Below the pieces are notes generated by a model. That model was not told where the DNA came from, made no database searches, and was given only the letters and a program-made list of their open reading frames with translations. From Fidelibacterota bacterium (GTDB lineage: Bacteria > Fidelibacterota > UBA8477 > JABMPR01): DNA of 64,000 bases. The translations under genes and the position numbers were made by a program. Each line of letters opens with the position of its first letter. The first letter of the stretch is position 1. Location of the stretch: NCBI GenBank assembly GCA_021734255.1, contig JAIPJM010000001.1, forward strand, positions 1 to 64,000, in the 5' to 3' direction. Below, piece by piece: positions 44,336 to 52,993 of this stretch.

Positions 44336-44808
44336 TGTCTTTGCTGTCCCTCGATCAGTTGCAGAATTCTTGCTTCACTTTTTTTATCGGATGGTGATTT
44401 AAAAAAGATGATCTCTCCTTGAAGTCCATCTACTTGTAAGCGCGCTAAGGCTTCAAGAGATGCGGGTAAAGAATTAAATTCCGGGTGGGCGACTATATAT
44501 ACCATCCCGGCTTGCCTCACACCTCCTTTTGACTGTATCGTTTTAAGGAGTGACTTTTCCGTCCCCCCTGTGGTCATAAAAAAGAGTTGAAGGTTTGAGC
44601 TGTTTTTTGATTCACTGTTAAACTCAGTTCCACCGAGTTTGTTAAGTGTTTCTTTATATTCGCTTAGTGTTTTATCAAACCCTGCAGTACCAGGACTTAA
44701 ATCTGAGTAAATATAGGTGTAGGTAAATGCTGGACTTAAAGGTTTCGTCTTCTTTATTCTCCTGAAAAAGCGCTCTCTGTACTTATTCTTTTCTGGAATA
44801 ATATTCAA
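44332..44808 (-). CDS. Fucose-isomerase-like protein, N-terminal half
   Basis: Product of 158 residues. LQLFFMTTGGTEKSLLKTI and IVAHPEFNSLPASLEALARL match the N-terminal substrate-binding domain of fucose-isomerase-like proteins (TGGTE and SLpAalE motifs). It ends in LQLIEGQQRQ exactly where the next domain begins (VRIGRFGEPSDWLVASSP in the following ORF). The first 26 bases overlap the end of the upstream lipoprotein gene. It cannot be a complete isomerase by itself. Confidence 0.65.
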   Translation of the reverse strand: MNIIPEKNKYRERFFRRIKKTKPLSPAFTYTYIYSDLSPGTAGFDKTLSEYKETLNKLGGTEFNSESKNSSNLQLFFMTTGGTEKSLLKTIQSKGGVRQAGMVYIVAHPEFNSLPASLEALARLQVDGLQGEIIFFKSPSDKKSEARILQLIEGQQRQ

Positions 44809-47788
44809 AAATAGCTGCCATTAACGCTCTTCTGTGTTCAAGATCCAGGATGGCCTCGAACGGAAATCCCATGGTTATGATGTTGGTTTTATCATCCTTG
44901 TAGGCAACAGCTGCACTTTTTGTGTTGTGTTTATAACGTAGTAAGGTGACTGCATTTGTGTCCGCTGGTTCAATAGCATCGGGAGCCTCCACCCGATAAA
45001 TATCTCGGTGATAAGTTGTGTTGAATTCCAATCCTTCCGGAACTACGAACAGGGTATCATCAGTTGACATAATTGTTCCGACTCGAGACGCATAATTCGT
45101 CCGGTGCTTGAAATGAAGGACTTGCTCTGCAAACTCAATATCGCTGGAATCCACCCGGTTCTCAAACAGGTCTGTTCCGACATAAGCACCACTGATCAAA
45201 AGGTTCCCCCCTTGTTCCGTATAGCGCTGGATCTCTGCTTTCAATGCTTCAGGAAATGCCCGGTATTTGAGTTCTACTCGGGGTTTAGGGCCATCGGTTG
45301 CCTTCTCTTCACCCAATATTAGGTCTACATAACGATAGCGTGTTAACTCTACATCTCCATCCATGATGGCTTCATCACTGGCGGATACGAATGATCTGCC
45401 CAGACTTTTTACAGCGTCGCCATGGACATAGGGAAAATCGAATGTGTTACCTGGAATAATGATGGTTTCGTAATCGCCATGACTCGCCCCCATCCCTGGT
45501 GCATCATCGTCCAGCCAGGGTGATCGCGCCTTCAGGTCATACTGCTGACCGATATAATTCATGTCAAACTTGTCTGGTACGCCCTGATCCCATAGGTCCA
45601 TAAATCCCAGATAGCCATCACTTTCGATGGTTGCCGCAGGAGCGACCCTGTCAAATCCATTCACGATCATTACAGGGTCTGTATCTTCAGGTTGATAACA
45701 GACCGATAAAATTTCTGAGGGAAAGCTCTCACCACCATCGTTCACCGCTGTCACTTTAAAACTATAGATTTCCCCGGGAGTGGGGTTTTCAAGTTTAAAT
45801 TCTGGTGTATCAACCAAAACACCGTTGTTAAAGTCAGCATCGGCGATTCTTGAATAAACGATATATTTATCGGGAGATGCCGTCTCCTCCAGTGGGTCCT
45901 CAACAGGACGCCACTTTAAACTTATAACACCCTCTTTATTTACACTTGTTTGGAAGTGAGAAACGGGAAGTGGTTGAACGATATATTCAAAACCATAATG
46001 AGAAGAAAGAAACTTTAACATTCCTTTATAGATGGAGCGGCTGGCATGAAACTTAAAGTCCGGATCCAGCGCAAACTTCATGTCAAGAAAGTTATGGTGA
46101 GATAAAAGCTCTAACAACACGGAAGGGACATTTGGTCGGTAGGCTTCACTATACCCCCGATCCCAGATCCAGCGTCTGTTCCACACAGGATCATATTTTG
46201 CTCTAATGTCCTCAACGATCTGTGTTTGAAGAATGTCCGCCAGGTCTCGATTGGCTAAACGTGAGATACCGTCAGGATATGTACGATCCTCATCTGCACC
46301 TTCTGTACTGCAAATGATCAGCGTTCCGATGACCGTATCATTTCTTGTGTAGCCGGCATCTGTATGAAAAGCCAGAGATAGATCGACCGGAATTCCCAAC
46401 CCCTCTACTGACCGATCTTTATTTGGACCATAAGGAGCCCCTCTCAGGTAGTTTACCCATTCACCACGACTCTGATAGTCATCATTATAGTCCACTTTTT
46501 CGTCGTTAAGGCTAAACACGAGTGTATCCGGCATACCAGCATACTGTAGATAATAGCGCGCGGCTTCCACAAATCGAGGTCTTCCGCTGGTCGATCCTTC
46601 TCGCTCAATGATCCCCATACCACCACCGAACCTGACAGCGTCGGCCGTTACTTTTTTATCTTCATTCTCACTTTGGTTGCTCAGCCTTACACTCCCAGAT
46701 TCAGGGGTGCTTCCCGCATCAAAACTGAAGGTCCCCAGATAGATCCAGGTACCCCCTCCCATGGTTTGATTGACCCGAAATTCGGTCTCTCCGCCTTTAT
46801 GGTAAACGGTATAGCGCGCATCGTCTACATTTTCGTCAGACGATTCATAGGCAATAAATACGGCATATTCACCTGCCTCGGGAATATCGGGGACCCAGCT
46901 GACGCTGGCAGTTTCTTCCGGGGTAGATTGAATAGACCGAGAGGTGCCCGTCAAAAATGGATTCTCACCGACGCTGTATGGTGGTTCACCCACAGAGAAA
47001 CCCGGTTTTTCATTCGATATCCAAGCGCCTGTCTCCCGGTAGCTATTTCCAGGGGAATCATTGTCCACAACCACCTCGTTGGACTGATGGTCCCTTTCCC
47101 TAGGCATAAATACATTGGCCCCTGCATTTTCCAGCATAGGCATGATATAGGGGGTCACAAACGAGTGGGGCAGCAAGTCTTCAACGGTTTGGTATGCCCT
47201 CGCCCGCTGCCATTCCCAGCGCTTCAGTCTTTGTTCATAATACCAGCCATGGCTGGACCAGAGCGCTATGTTTCTATTGTAGAGACCTTGAGTTGGAATC
47301 CAGGGCTTGCTCATATTCTGGACAATGGGGTTTCCGCGTTCTTCCGCTATCCCCATGCGAGAGCGGTCATAGGCTTTTGGGTCACTGCGGTAATAGTTTG
47401 GTATCAACTGCTCAATAGGAACTTCGTTTGAGTAGATAGTCACATCATATTTCTTGAACCTGTGCCCGAGGTGACTGTGCAGGCTCTGGTAGATCAATAT
47501 CGTATTTTCAGCGCGAAAGGGTAAGGCTCCCATCCAGCGATTCATATAAATATCGAGGGTTTTTGTTTGTTTGTTCACAACAATGGTGTCAATCTTGGCG
47601 GGCCGCATCAACTGCACCAAGGCATCTGGCTGTTTTCCGTTTCGCAGGAATTTTTCAACACGCTTATACGCTGTTTTTGTTGCCCCATCCATGCTGGAAT
47701 AGTCATATCGAGGATTAACCGAGTTTGCTGAGCAGCCAGCTAAAATAAGTGCTGTCAGAATGAGCGCTTGAGATCTAAATAAATTCAT
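44783..47788 (-). CDS. Lipoprotein with amidase-like, golvesin and fibronectin III domains (xanthan-lyase-like)
   Basis: Lipoprotein of 1001 residues (lipobox LAGC). It resembles Bacteroides proteins annotated as xanthan lyase. An amidase_3-like region appears in two parts: first ALWSSHGWYYEQRLKRWEWQ and PMLENAGANVFMPRERD, later LSLAFHTDAGYT and SVLLELLSHHNF. Between them a golvesin-like domain is inserted (EYAVFIAYES, ARYTVYHKGG, GGGTWIYLGTF, TADAVRFGGGMG). A fibronectin III domain (about residues 640-720) and a C-terminal alpha/beta region with ISGAYVGTDLF follow. It probably cleaves a cell-wall or polysaccharide substrate at the surface. It leads the cluster with the isomerase-like and sulfatase genes. 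Confidence 0.78.
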   Translation of the reverse strand: MNLFRSQALILTALILAGCSANSVNPRYDYSSMDGATKTAYKRVEKFLRNGKQPDALVQLMRPAKIDTIVVNKQTKTLDIYMNRWMGALPFRAENTILIYQSLHSHLGHRFKKYDVTIYSNEVPIEQLIPNYYRSDPKAYDRSRMGIAEERGNPIVQNMSKPWIPTQGLYNRNIALWSSHGWYYEQRLKRWEWQRARAYQTVEDLLPHSFVTPYIMPMLENAGANVFMPRERDHQSNEVVVDNDSPGNSYRETGAWISNEKPGFSVGEPPYSVGENPFLTGTSRSIQSTPEETASVSWVPDIPEAGEYAVFIAYESSDENVDDARYTVYHKGGETEFRVNQTMGGGTWIYLGTFSFDAGSTPESGSVRLSNQSENEDKKVTADAVRFGGGMGIIEREGSTSGRPRFVEAARYYLQYAGMPDTLVFSLNDEKVDYNDDYQSRGEWVNYLRGAPYGPNKDRSVEGLGIPVDLSLAFHTDAGYTRNDTVIGTLIICSTEGADEDRTYPDGISRLANRDLADILQTQIVEDIRAKYDPVWNRRWIWDRGYSEAYRPNVPSVLLELLSHHNFLDMKFALDPDFKFHASRSIYKGMLKFLSSHYGFEYIVQPLPVSHFQTSVNKEGVISLKWRPVEDPLEETASPDKYIVYSRIADADFNNGVLVDTPEFKLENPTPGEIYSFKVTAVNDGGESFPSEILSVCYQPEDTDPVMIVNGFDRVAPAATIESDGYLGFMDLWDQGVPDKFDMNYIGQQYDLKARSPWLDDDAPGMGASHGDYETIIIPGNTFDFPYVHGDAVKSLGRSFVSASDEAIMDGDVELTRYRYVDLILGEEKATDGPKPRVELKYRAFPEALKAEIQRYTEQGGNLLISGAYVGTDLFENRVDSSDIEFAEQVLHFKHRTNYASRVGTIMSTDDTLFVVPEGLEFNTTYHRDIYRVEAPDAIEPADTNAVTLLRYKHNTKSAAVAYKDDKTNIITMGFPFEAILDLEHRRALMAAIFEYYSRKE

Positions 47789-47851
47789 GGTTCACGTTCC
47801 GTATTTGAAGTGTCGTGCTTCCCCTGTTCGCTAAAAAGTTCAGCAATTGAA

Positions 47852-47878
47852 ATAATAAGATTTTGTGGGTTTTATCAA
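47852..47878 (-). promoter_or_regulatory. Candidate promoter of the glycan cluster
   Basis: On the minus strand TTGATA (47878-47873) and TATTAT (47857-47852) are separated by 15 bases, upstream of the golvesin lipoprotein gene. Both boxes are close to consensus but the spacer is short. Confidence 0.3.
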
Positions 47879-47932
47879 AGCGTCAAATCGAGGGTGGCGC
47901 TATCGAATTCATCTTTTTGTGCGCCTAATTCT

Positions 47933-47961
47933 TTGCTTGTAAACCGAGATGTCGGTATGAA
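47933..47961 (+). promoter_or_regulatory. Candidate promoter of menG/ubiE
   Basis: TTGCTT (47933-47938) and TATGAA (47956-47961) with a 17-base spacer, 28 bases before the ATG at 47990. Matches to consensus are moderate. Confidence 0.3.
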
Positions 47962-47989
47962 CATTGAGGCGTAAATTAATGGGGTACAC

Positions 47990-48703
47990 ATGCCAGAGTT
48001 TTTGCACAGTGGGAACGAAAAAAAGGAACAGGTTCGATCCATGTTCGACGGGATCGCCAATAGATATGATTTTCTCAATCATTTTCTCAGTTTCGGTATT
48101 GACAATTATTGGCGGGTTCAGTCAGTAAAAGCTTTAAACCTTGAAAAGGGCGATCATCTCCTGGATGTGGCCTGTGGCACGGGTGATCAGGGCTTTTCTG
48201 CCCTCAAGCGCACTGATATTCAGGTCACTGGCCTGGACTTTTCGGCCAACATGCTTTCCATTGCCGACAAAAAGATCAAAGCGCGAAACCTGACGGACAA
48301 GTTTCGGGTCGTGCAGGGTGATGCTGAAGCACTCCCTTTTGATGACGACACTTTTGAGGCGCTGAGCATTTCCTATGGCATTCGGAACGTTGGCACGATC
48401 GCCACTGCGCTAGATGAGTTCTTTCGCGTATTGAAACCTGGCGGGCGACTTTCCATTCTTGAATTCGCTGAGCCACCTGGCTGGTTCTTCGGACGGCTCT
48501 ACCGATTCTATTTTGATCACGTGCTACCCCTGATGGCCGGTCTTTTTTCAAGCAAGTCAGCCTACACCTATCTCCCAGAATCCGTCCGGCATTTTCCGGA
48601 CCGGGAAGATTTCAAAGCTCTGTTGAAATCAACAGGGTTCAGAAGGATCGGTCATAAGGACCTTACCTTTGGTGTCACCACCATCTATCACGCTTTGAAG
48701 TAA
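47990..48703 (+). CDS. menG: Demethylmenaquinone/ubiquinone C-methyltransferase
   Basis: SAM-dependent enzyme of 237 residues, UbiE/MenG family, for the last C-methylation in menaquinone or ubiquinone synthesis. The N-terminal MFDGIANRYDFLNHFLSFGID, motif I DVACGTGD, and ISYGIRNV with RVLKPGGRLSILEFAEP are all characteristic. An FCB bacterium would be expected to use menaquinone, so menG is the likelier name. Stand-alone gene between two minus-strand clusters. Confidence 0.92.
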   Translation: MPEFLHSGNEKKEQVRSMFDGIANRYDFLNHFLSFGIDNYWRVQSVKALNLEKGDHLLDVACGTGDQGFSALKRTDIQVTGLDFSANMLSIADKKIKARNLTDKFRVVQGDAEALPFDDDTFEALSISYGIRNVGTIATALDEFFRVLKPGGRLSILEFAEPPGWFFGRLYRFYFDHVLPLMAGLFSSKSAYTYLPESVRHFPDREDFKALLKSTGFRRIGHKDLTFGVTTIYHALK

Positions 48704-48756
48704 GCTCTCTCGACACGACCACACCCTTTTACGCCTTTGGGAGGACGAACGACGCA

Positions 48757-48887
48757 GCCCGCCACGCCACAGCCTTTACGCAGGCGGGCAATCCCGGATA
48801 AACCCTGCTTGGCGATATTTGGTTATTTAGCTCAATATTGCCAATTGACACGAATCAGAGATCGCTTCTCCCGACATGCCTGTCGGG
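48757..48887. repeat. Intergenic palindromes between menG and the PorV-like gene
   Basis: Two inverted repeats lie in the 220-bp gap of convergent genes: GCCCGCC/GGCGGGC (48757-48763 and 48783-48789, 19-base loop), and CCCGACA/TGTCGGG (48870-48876 and 48881-48887, 4-base loop) flanked by CTTC/GAAG. Neither has a T tract on either strand, so they look like dispersed palindromes rather than standard terminators. Confidence 0.5.
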
Positions 48888-48923
48888 CTCGCGAAGACGT
48901 TCTATATGATTAATATGTTCGGA

Positions 48924-49934
48924 CTACTTCAGGAATTCTACAGAAAGAATTGAGGTGCTACCAAAGCGCTCTTTGGGCACGATGGCGTAATCTACGCGAA
49001 CCTTTCCAAGGCCACGGAGGTTTAACTGTGTCCCCACCCCCATGGTGAAAGCTTCAATATCATAATTGTGTCGATAGCCTGCTCGCAGAAACAGTTTTTC
49101 CTGGAAGGCGTATTCCACGCCAGCATTCAAGTGTTCCGGTCCATCATTGGGATGGTCGGCATCTAGGGCCAGCGTTAGGCGGTTTAGCGAATTCTGCCAG
49201 ACAGCCTGGTCCTTACCCAATAGATCCACACTAAGCCCGATTCTTATCATGAGCGGCAATGGCCAGGGTTCTGTTCTCAGGTTGGCATCTGAGTTATAGT
49301 TGCCATCGATATCTGGATCAATATCCGTATCGATAATGAGATCCCGGCCTTCAAATTTGACATCACTCCCAAAATTCGAGAGTGCCATTCCGATACGCAC
49401 TCCGTGGTGAGGCGTCTGCAGAATAGAACCAATATCCAGAGCCAGGGCCTGAGCAGTCTCATTGTAGGCACGCAGCTGAACAAGCTTACCAGAAATACCG
49501 AAGGAAAGCAGGTCGGTGATCTGGCGGGCATAGCCCAAATTGATAGCCAGGTCCTGGACCCCATATTGAAGGCCTGTGCCGTCCGGGTTCTCTAGGGTCC
49601 GAACAGGCTGTTCTCCCATGGTGAGACTTGAAACAGATACGCCGATCCTTTCATTTGAGCCGGCACTCAAAGTCACGCCTACATAATCGTGGACAATATC
49701 AAGCATCCAGTCGTTATGGCTGGCCGTAACAGACATACCCTGGGTTCGAGTCATGCCTGCCGGGTTCCAGTAGAGTGCTGAGCCATCATCAGCCAGGGCA
49801 ACAAACCCACCGCCCATGGCAGTCGCTCTAGCACCCACCCCCATTTTTAAAAACGGCGCCGCTGTGGTTGCCACCTTATCAAAGGCTGCATGTAAGGAAA
49901 GAGTGAGACAAAGGATAAAGAGTAGGTGTCTCAT
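48924..49934 (-). CDS. PorV/PorQ-like outer-membrane protein
   Basis: Beta-barrel protein of 336 residues with a signal peptide ending at LHAA. The opening PFLKMGVGARATAMGGGFVAL followed by DDGSALYWNPAGM is the hallmark of PorV/PorQ-like and UPF0164 barrels, related to FadL. In type IX secretion PorV shuttles cargo with C-terminal sorting domains; here the preceding gene encodes a protein with such a domain and overlaps this start (ATGA). A dedicated shuttle or surface partner is inferred. Confidence 0.85.
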   Translation of the reverse strand: MRHLLFILCLTLSLHAAFDKVATTAAPFLKMGVGARATAMGGGFVALADDGSALYWNPAGMTRTQGMSVTASHNDWMLDIVHDYVGVTLSAGSNERIGVSVSSLTMGEQPVRTLENPDGTGLQYGVQDLAINLGYARQITDLLSFGISGKLVQLRAYNETAQALALDIGSILQTPHHGVRIGMALSNFGSDVKFEGRDLIIDTDIDPDIDGNYNSDANLRTEPWPLPLMIRIGLSVDLLGKDQAVWQNSLNRLTLALDADHPNDGPEHLNAGVEYAFQEKLFLRAGYRHNYDIEAFTMGVGTQLNLRGLGKVRVDYAIVPKERFGSTSILSVEFLK

Positions 49935-52900
49935 TTGATCACCAGAAACCTTCCTGTCGCTTCTTCACCCGCAGGCGTTTCAACATGATAGAGATACACG
50001 CCAGGGGCAATAAACTGATCATTCCGGCTGCGCATATCCCAAAAGACATATCCTTCTCCAGGTATGTCTTCTCCATGTTCAATCGTATCCACATGCTCTC
50101 CAACAATGGTATAGATCCGAATCGTACACTGTGAAGGTATGTTGTTGAACATGAGTCGTTTCCCGAACTCGTTGGTTTCCCAGGAATTGGCAACGATGTA
50201 GGGATCAGGAACGGTATAAACATTTTTTAAAACTGCTTTGTCCTTTGTCTGCGTTTTCTTTGCCAGTGGATTGAACCGATAGGTAATACCCGGCCGGAAG
50301 GGTTTGTTCGTGATTATGGTGAACTCATCACCATCTGATGGCGCAACAGCATCAATGATCTCCAACTGCCCATCTCTGTTGAATGATGAGTCCGGTTTGT
50401 TGTTGGTCAGGAGATACAGGTAGTTGTCAAGGCTATCAGGTCCGACACTCTCTAAGATCAGCATGTCGACGTGCAGTTCGTACCACCCCGGACTGCCTGA
50501 TAGATACCCTAAGCCACCAGGAACGAGATCCCAGCCCAGTAGACTGTAAAAAATGGTGCGTGTCGTGTTGGGTATGAGGTGATTAAATTCTGCAAGCGTC
50601 GTTTGGTCGCTAACATCCACCGGGTTTTCTGGATCTGATATCACCTCTATTTTCAGTGGTAAAGGCTGTGTTTCTGAGCTGTAATCACCAAAGAAGGAAT
50701 CCAGCCAGCGAGCTTCTACACCGGCCCCATGGTCAATGGTGATCCGCCAATCATCAAATGTCTCTACCTCGCTACCAACGGCCTGCCCCGTTGGAACTTT
50801 TTCAGGGTGTTTGCTCTTCGTGCGCCAGTCAAAGGTGCTGGTGTCTCCTGAAACTTTTGTCCAGCCCAGCTCGCTGACATCCGTGGCGGCATTTTCCAGG
50901 TACAGGAGAAATCCATGGGCGGCGACAACATTTGTATCAATGGCCTCACCGATGATCAGATCTTGAACCAGGGTATCTCCTGTTGTCAGGTCGGTGAGTA
51001 TCATACCCATATCCAAATCACCGTTAGTTGCTGTTAGATATTCAAAGCCTATTTCGTAATCGTGGTCTTTCAACTCATCCTGGTTTTCGAATTCCAATCG
51101 TACCAGACCATCGCTGACCCCCCCTGCCGGCTCGAGTACGCCATCCATGCTATAGAGCAGGTCTTCTGCCTTGCGACCTGGCGTCACCCGCACCGTGTGT
51201 ACTTCATGCCAGGATTGACCCGGAGCGTTCTGGTATGATTGGGTCGGATTATTCAGGTCGCTCTGATCTCCTTTGTCATAGGCAGAAACGCTATACCAGT
51301 ACTCCACTCCGTTGACCAGGTTAGAATCCACATAGGTGTGGACCAGACCGGTATTAGCTCCCAGGCTCTGAGGAAATGCCGGGTCAGCACCAGAGACATC
51401 ATAACCATAACGGGCAACATCTTCTGCTTCGGTGTAATCGAATTGTGCAATGGGTTGATAGCCAACCAGGTTGCCAAAAATATCCGTGATGGGTTTTCCC
51501 CAGGTCAGACCAGCATCGGTGCTCCGGAAGATTTTATAGCCCTCGAAATCCTCACTTGCAGTCCAGACATCCCTGGCTCTTTCAGGTGAGGCATCCCAGT
51601 ACAGTGTTACCGTTTCATCACCAGGAACCGCATGAACCGTTGGTGGTGTCGGAGGGCCTGAACCCTGGAAGTAAAGCTCGTACATTTCATTGGCCGTTTC
51701 CACGTTCGCCAAAAGATCATCTGTGCTGGGATTGTCAGGTTCTTCCCCTGCATCTCCCATGATCATTCCGAAGGACAGGGTCGTCATGGAATCCACTTTC
51801 AGATCAAAGGGGCCACAAGAAATGATATAATTGATGCCATTGCCTGGTGCTTTATCTGCCTCATGGCCTGTATCTGAGAATGGTGGGTAAAAGCTCTCCA
51901 GGGAGTCAGCTCCTGTGTAATCGATCCGCTGGTCATTGCCATGGAAGTAATACTCTGGGGCTACAAGATGCTCCGAGTCCATCTTGCTGGTCATGAGGGC
52001 CCACATTTCCTGGTCTGTGCTTGGCGACACTTCGCGACTGAAGTGGTGAAAATCAGTGACGCCCAGTTTCTCGGGAGTATCAAAGACACGGATACCAACC
52101 ATACCCAGGGGGTCATCTGTCTCAGACCAGGCCCCATCGGCGGTGTTATTCAGGTCGTATATGTAGACCAGGTCCCTGGTCCCGTCATTGTCGCTGTCAA
52201 TAAAATTAATGTAATCGTGATTATCAAAATCTGGACGGAACTTGGCATACAGGCCAATATAGATACTGTCAAGATCCTCGGCGCCATCATTAAAAAGCTT
52301 CAGATCCCAGAAGACAATATCTTCAGCGTAGGGCCGGTCATAGGAATAAGCGGTCTGTTCCACGGTAAGTCCGTGACTGCCCTGTGGGTTTTCTGCGTCG
52401 TTGTAGGTACAGAACAGATCGCGATCAGAAGTAAACTGGTCCACAGCATCTGGCAGGAGGATAGAGTTTGGATGGCTGTTCAATTGCTCAGGGGTCAAGC
52501 TGTTTATATCTACTCGAAAGTATCCAGGCCAGCCTGATTCGGGCCAGGATTGAGAGAGGTCGCTACTGGCCATGAAGGGGGTATCATCTGATTCCGCGAC
52601 GAGAATACCGGAGTATTCATTTCCTCGCGCGTCATCGGGAGGCAACCAGTCCAGAATCTTTGAGGTGCTCTGGGTCTCCGTTTCTATAACATTATTCTCA
52701 TTGATACCGACCATAAACCCCAGACCGAAAGAGTATTGCCGTTCATAAGCAGCTGAAGCTGGCCAATGCAAGGCATTGGTAAAATAGACATGGAAACTGG
52801 ATAAGGTCCCAAAGTTGCCTGTATTGTTTTGGAGTTGACCTTTATCCATTACACCGACAGCTTTCTGAAATATACCGCCAGGCTTGGCAAGAAGATCCAG

Positions 52901-52993
52901 ATCCTGATCATCATGACAGCGGGAGCAATCCTGCCCATTAGACAGACCAAACATGAGTCCAACTACGATCAGCATGAAAAAGAATCGTCGCAT
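49931..52993 (-). CDS. Large secreted protein with CxxCH motif, fibronectin III domain and C-terminal sorting domain
   Basis: Protein of about 1020 residues. Two starts are possible (ATG at 52999 or 52993); the second forms TAATG with the receptor stop and begins the signal peptide. Directly after the signal is a heme-type motif, DCSRCH. Residues about 45-440 have repeated aspartate-rich strands and describe no family I know. A fibronectin III domain lies near residues 450-590 (TVTLYWDASPERA, EDFEGYKIFRSTD). The C-terminus (FNNIPSQCTIRIYTIVGE, GVYLYHVETPAG) is a FlgD/T9SS-like sorting domain. Between a TonB-dependent receptor and a PorV-like protein, it may be a surface binding protein for the receptor's substrate. 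Confidence 0.75.
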   Translation of the reverse strand: MRRFFFMLIVVGLMFGLSNGQDCSRCHDDQDLDLLAKPGGIFQKAVGVMDKGQLQNNTGNFGTLSSFHVYFTNALHWPASAAYERQYSFGLGFMVGINENNVIETETQSTSKILDWLPPDDARGNEYSGILVAESDDTPFMASSDLSQSWPESGWPGYFRVDINSLTPEQLNSHPNSILLPDAVDQFTSDRDLFCTYNDAENPQGSHGLTVEQTAYSYDRPYAEDIVFWDLKLFNDGAEDLDSIYIGLYAKFRPDFDNHDYINFIDSDNDGTRDLVYIYDLNNTADGAWSETDDPLGMVGIRVFDTPEKLGVTDFHHFSREVSPSTDQEMWALMTSKMDSEHLVAPEYYFHGNDQRIDYTGADSLESFYPPFSDTGHEADKAPGNGINYIISCGPFDLKVDSMTTLSFGMIMGDAGEEPDNPSTDDLLANVETANEMYELYFQGSGPPTPPTVHAVPGDETVTLYWDASPERARDVWTASEDFEGYKIFRSTDAGLTWGKPITDIFGNLVGYQPIAQFDYTEAEDVARYGYDVSGADPAFPQSLGANTGLVHTYVDSNLVNGVEYWYSVSAYDKGDQSDLNNPTQSYQNAPGQSWHEVHTVRVTPGRKAEDLLYSMDGVLEPAGGVSDGLVRLEFENQDELKDHDYEIGFEYLTATNGDLDMGMILTDLTTGDTLVQDLIIGEAIDTNVVAAHGFLLYLENAATDVSELGWTKVSGDTSTFDWRTKSKHPEKVPTGQAVGSEVETFDDWRITIDHGAGVEARWLDSFFGDYSSETQPLPLKIEVISDPENPVDVSDQTTLAEFNHLIPNTTRTIFYSLLGWDLVPGGLGYLSGSPGWYELHVDMLILESVGPDSLDNYLYLLTNNKPDSSFNRDGQLEIIDAVAPSDGDEFTIITNKPFRPGITYRFNPLAKKTQTKDKAVLKNVYTVPDPYIVANSWETNEFGKRLMFNNIPSQCTIRIYTIVGEHVDTIEHGEDIPGEGYVFWDMRSRNDQFIAPGVYLYHVETPAGEEATGRFLVIK

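Noticed and set aside
46673-47431. Plus-strand ORF of 252 codons opposite the golvesin lipoprotein
   Set aside because: Shadow of a well-supported gene with clear domains; no Shine-Dalgarno sequence and no recognisable fold.
48870-48887. Rho-independent terminator for menG or the PorV-like gene
   Set aside because: The hairpin is good, but neither strand has a T tract after the stem, so I list it as a palindrome only.
51941-52537. Plus-strand ORF of 198 codons, and a similar one at 56095-56703
   Set aside because: Both lie opposite secreted proteins with signal peptides and sorting domains; they are antisense shadows.
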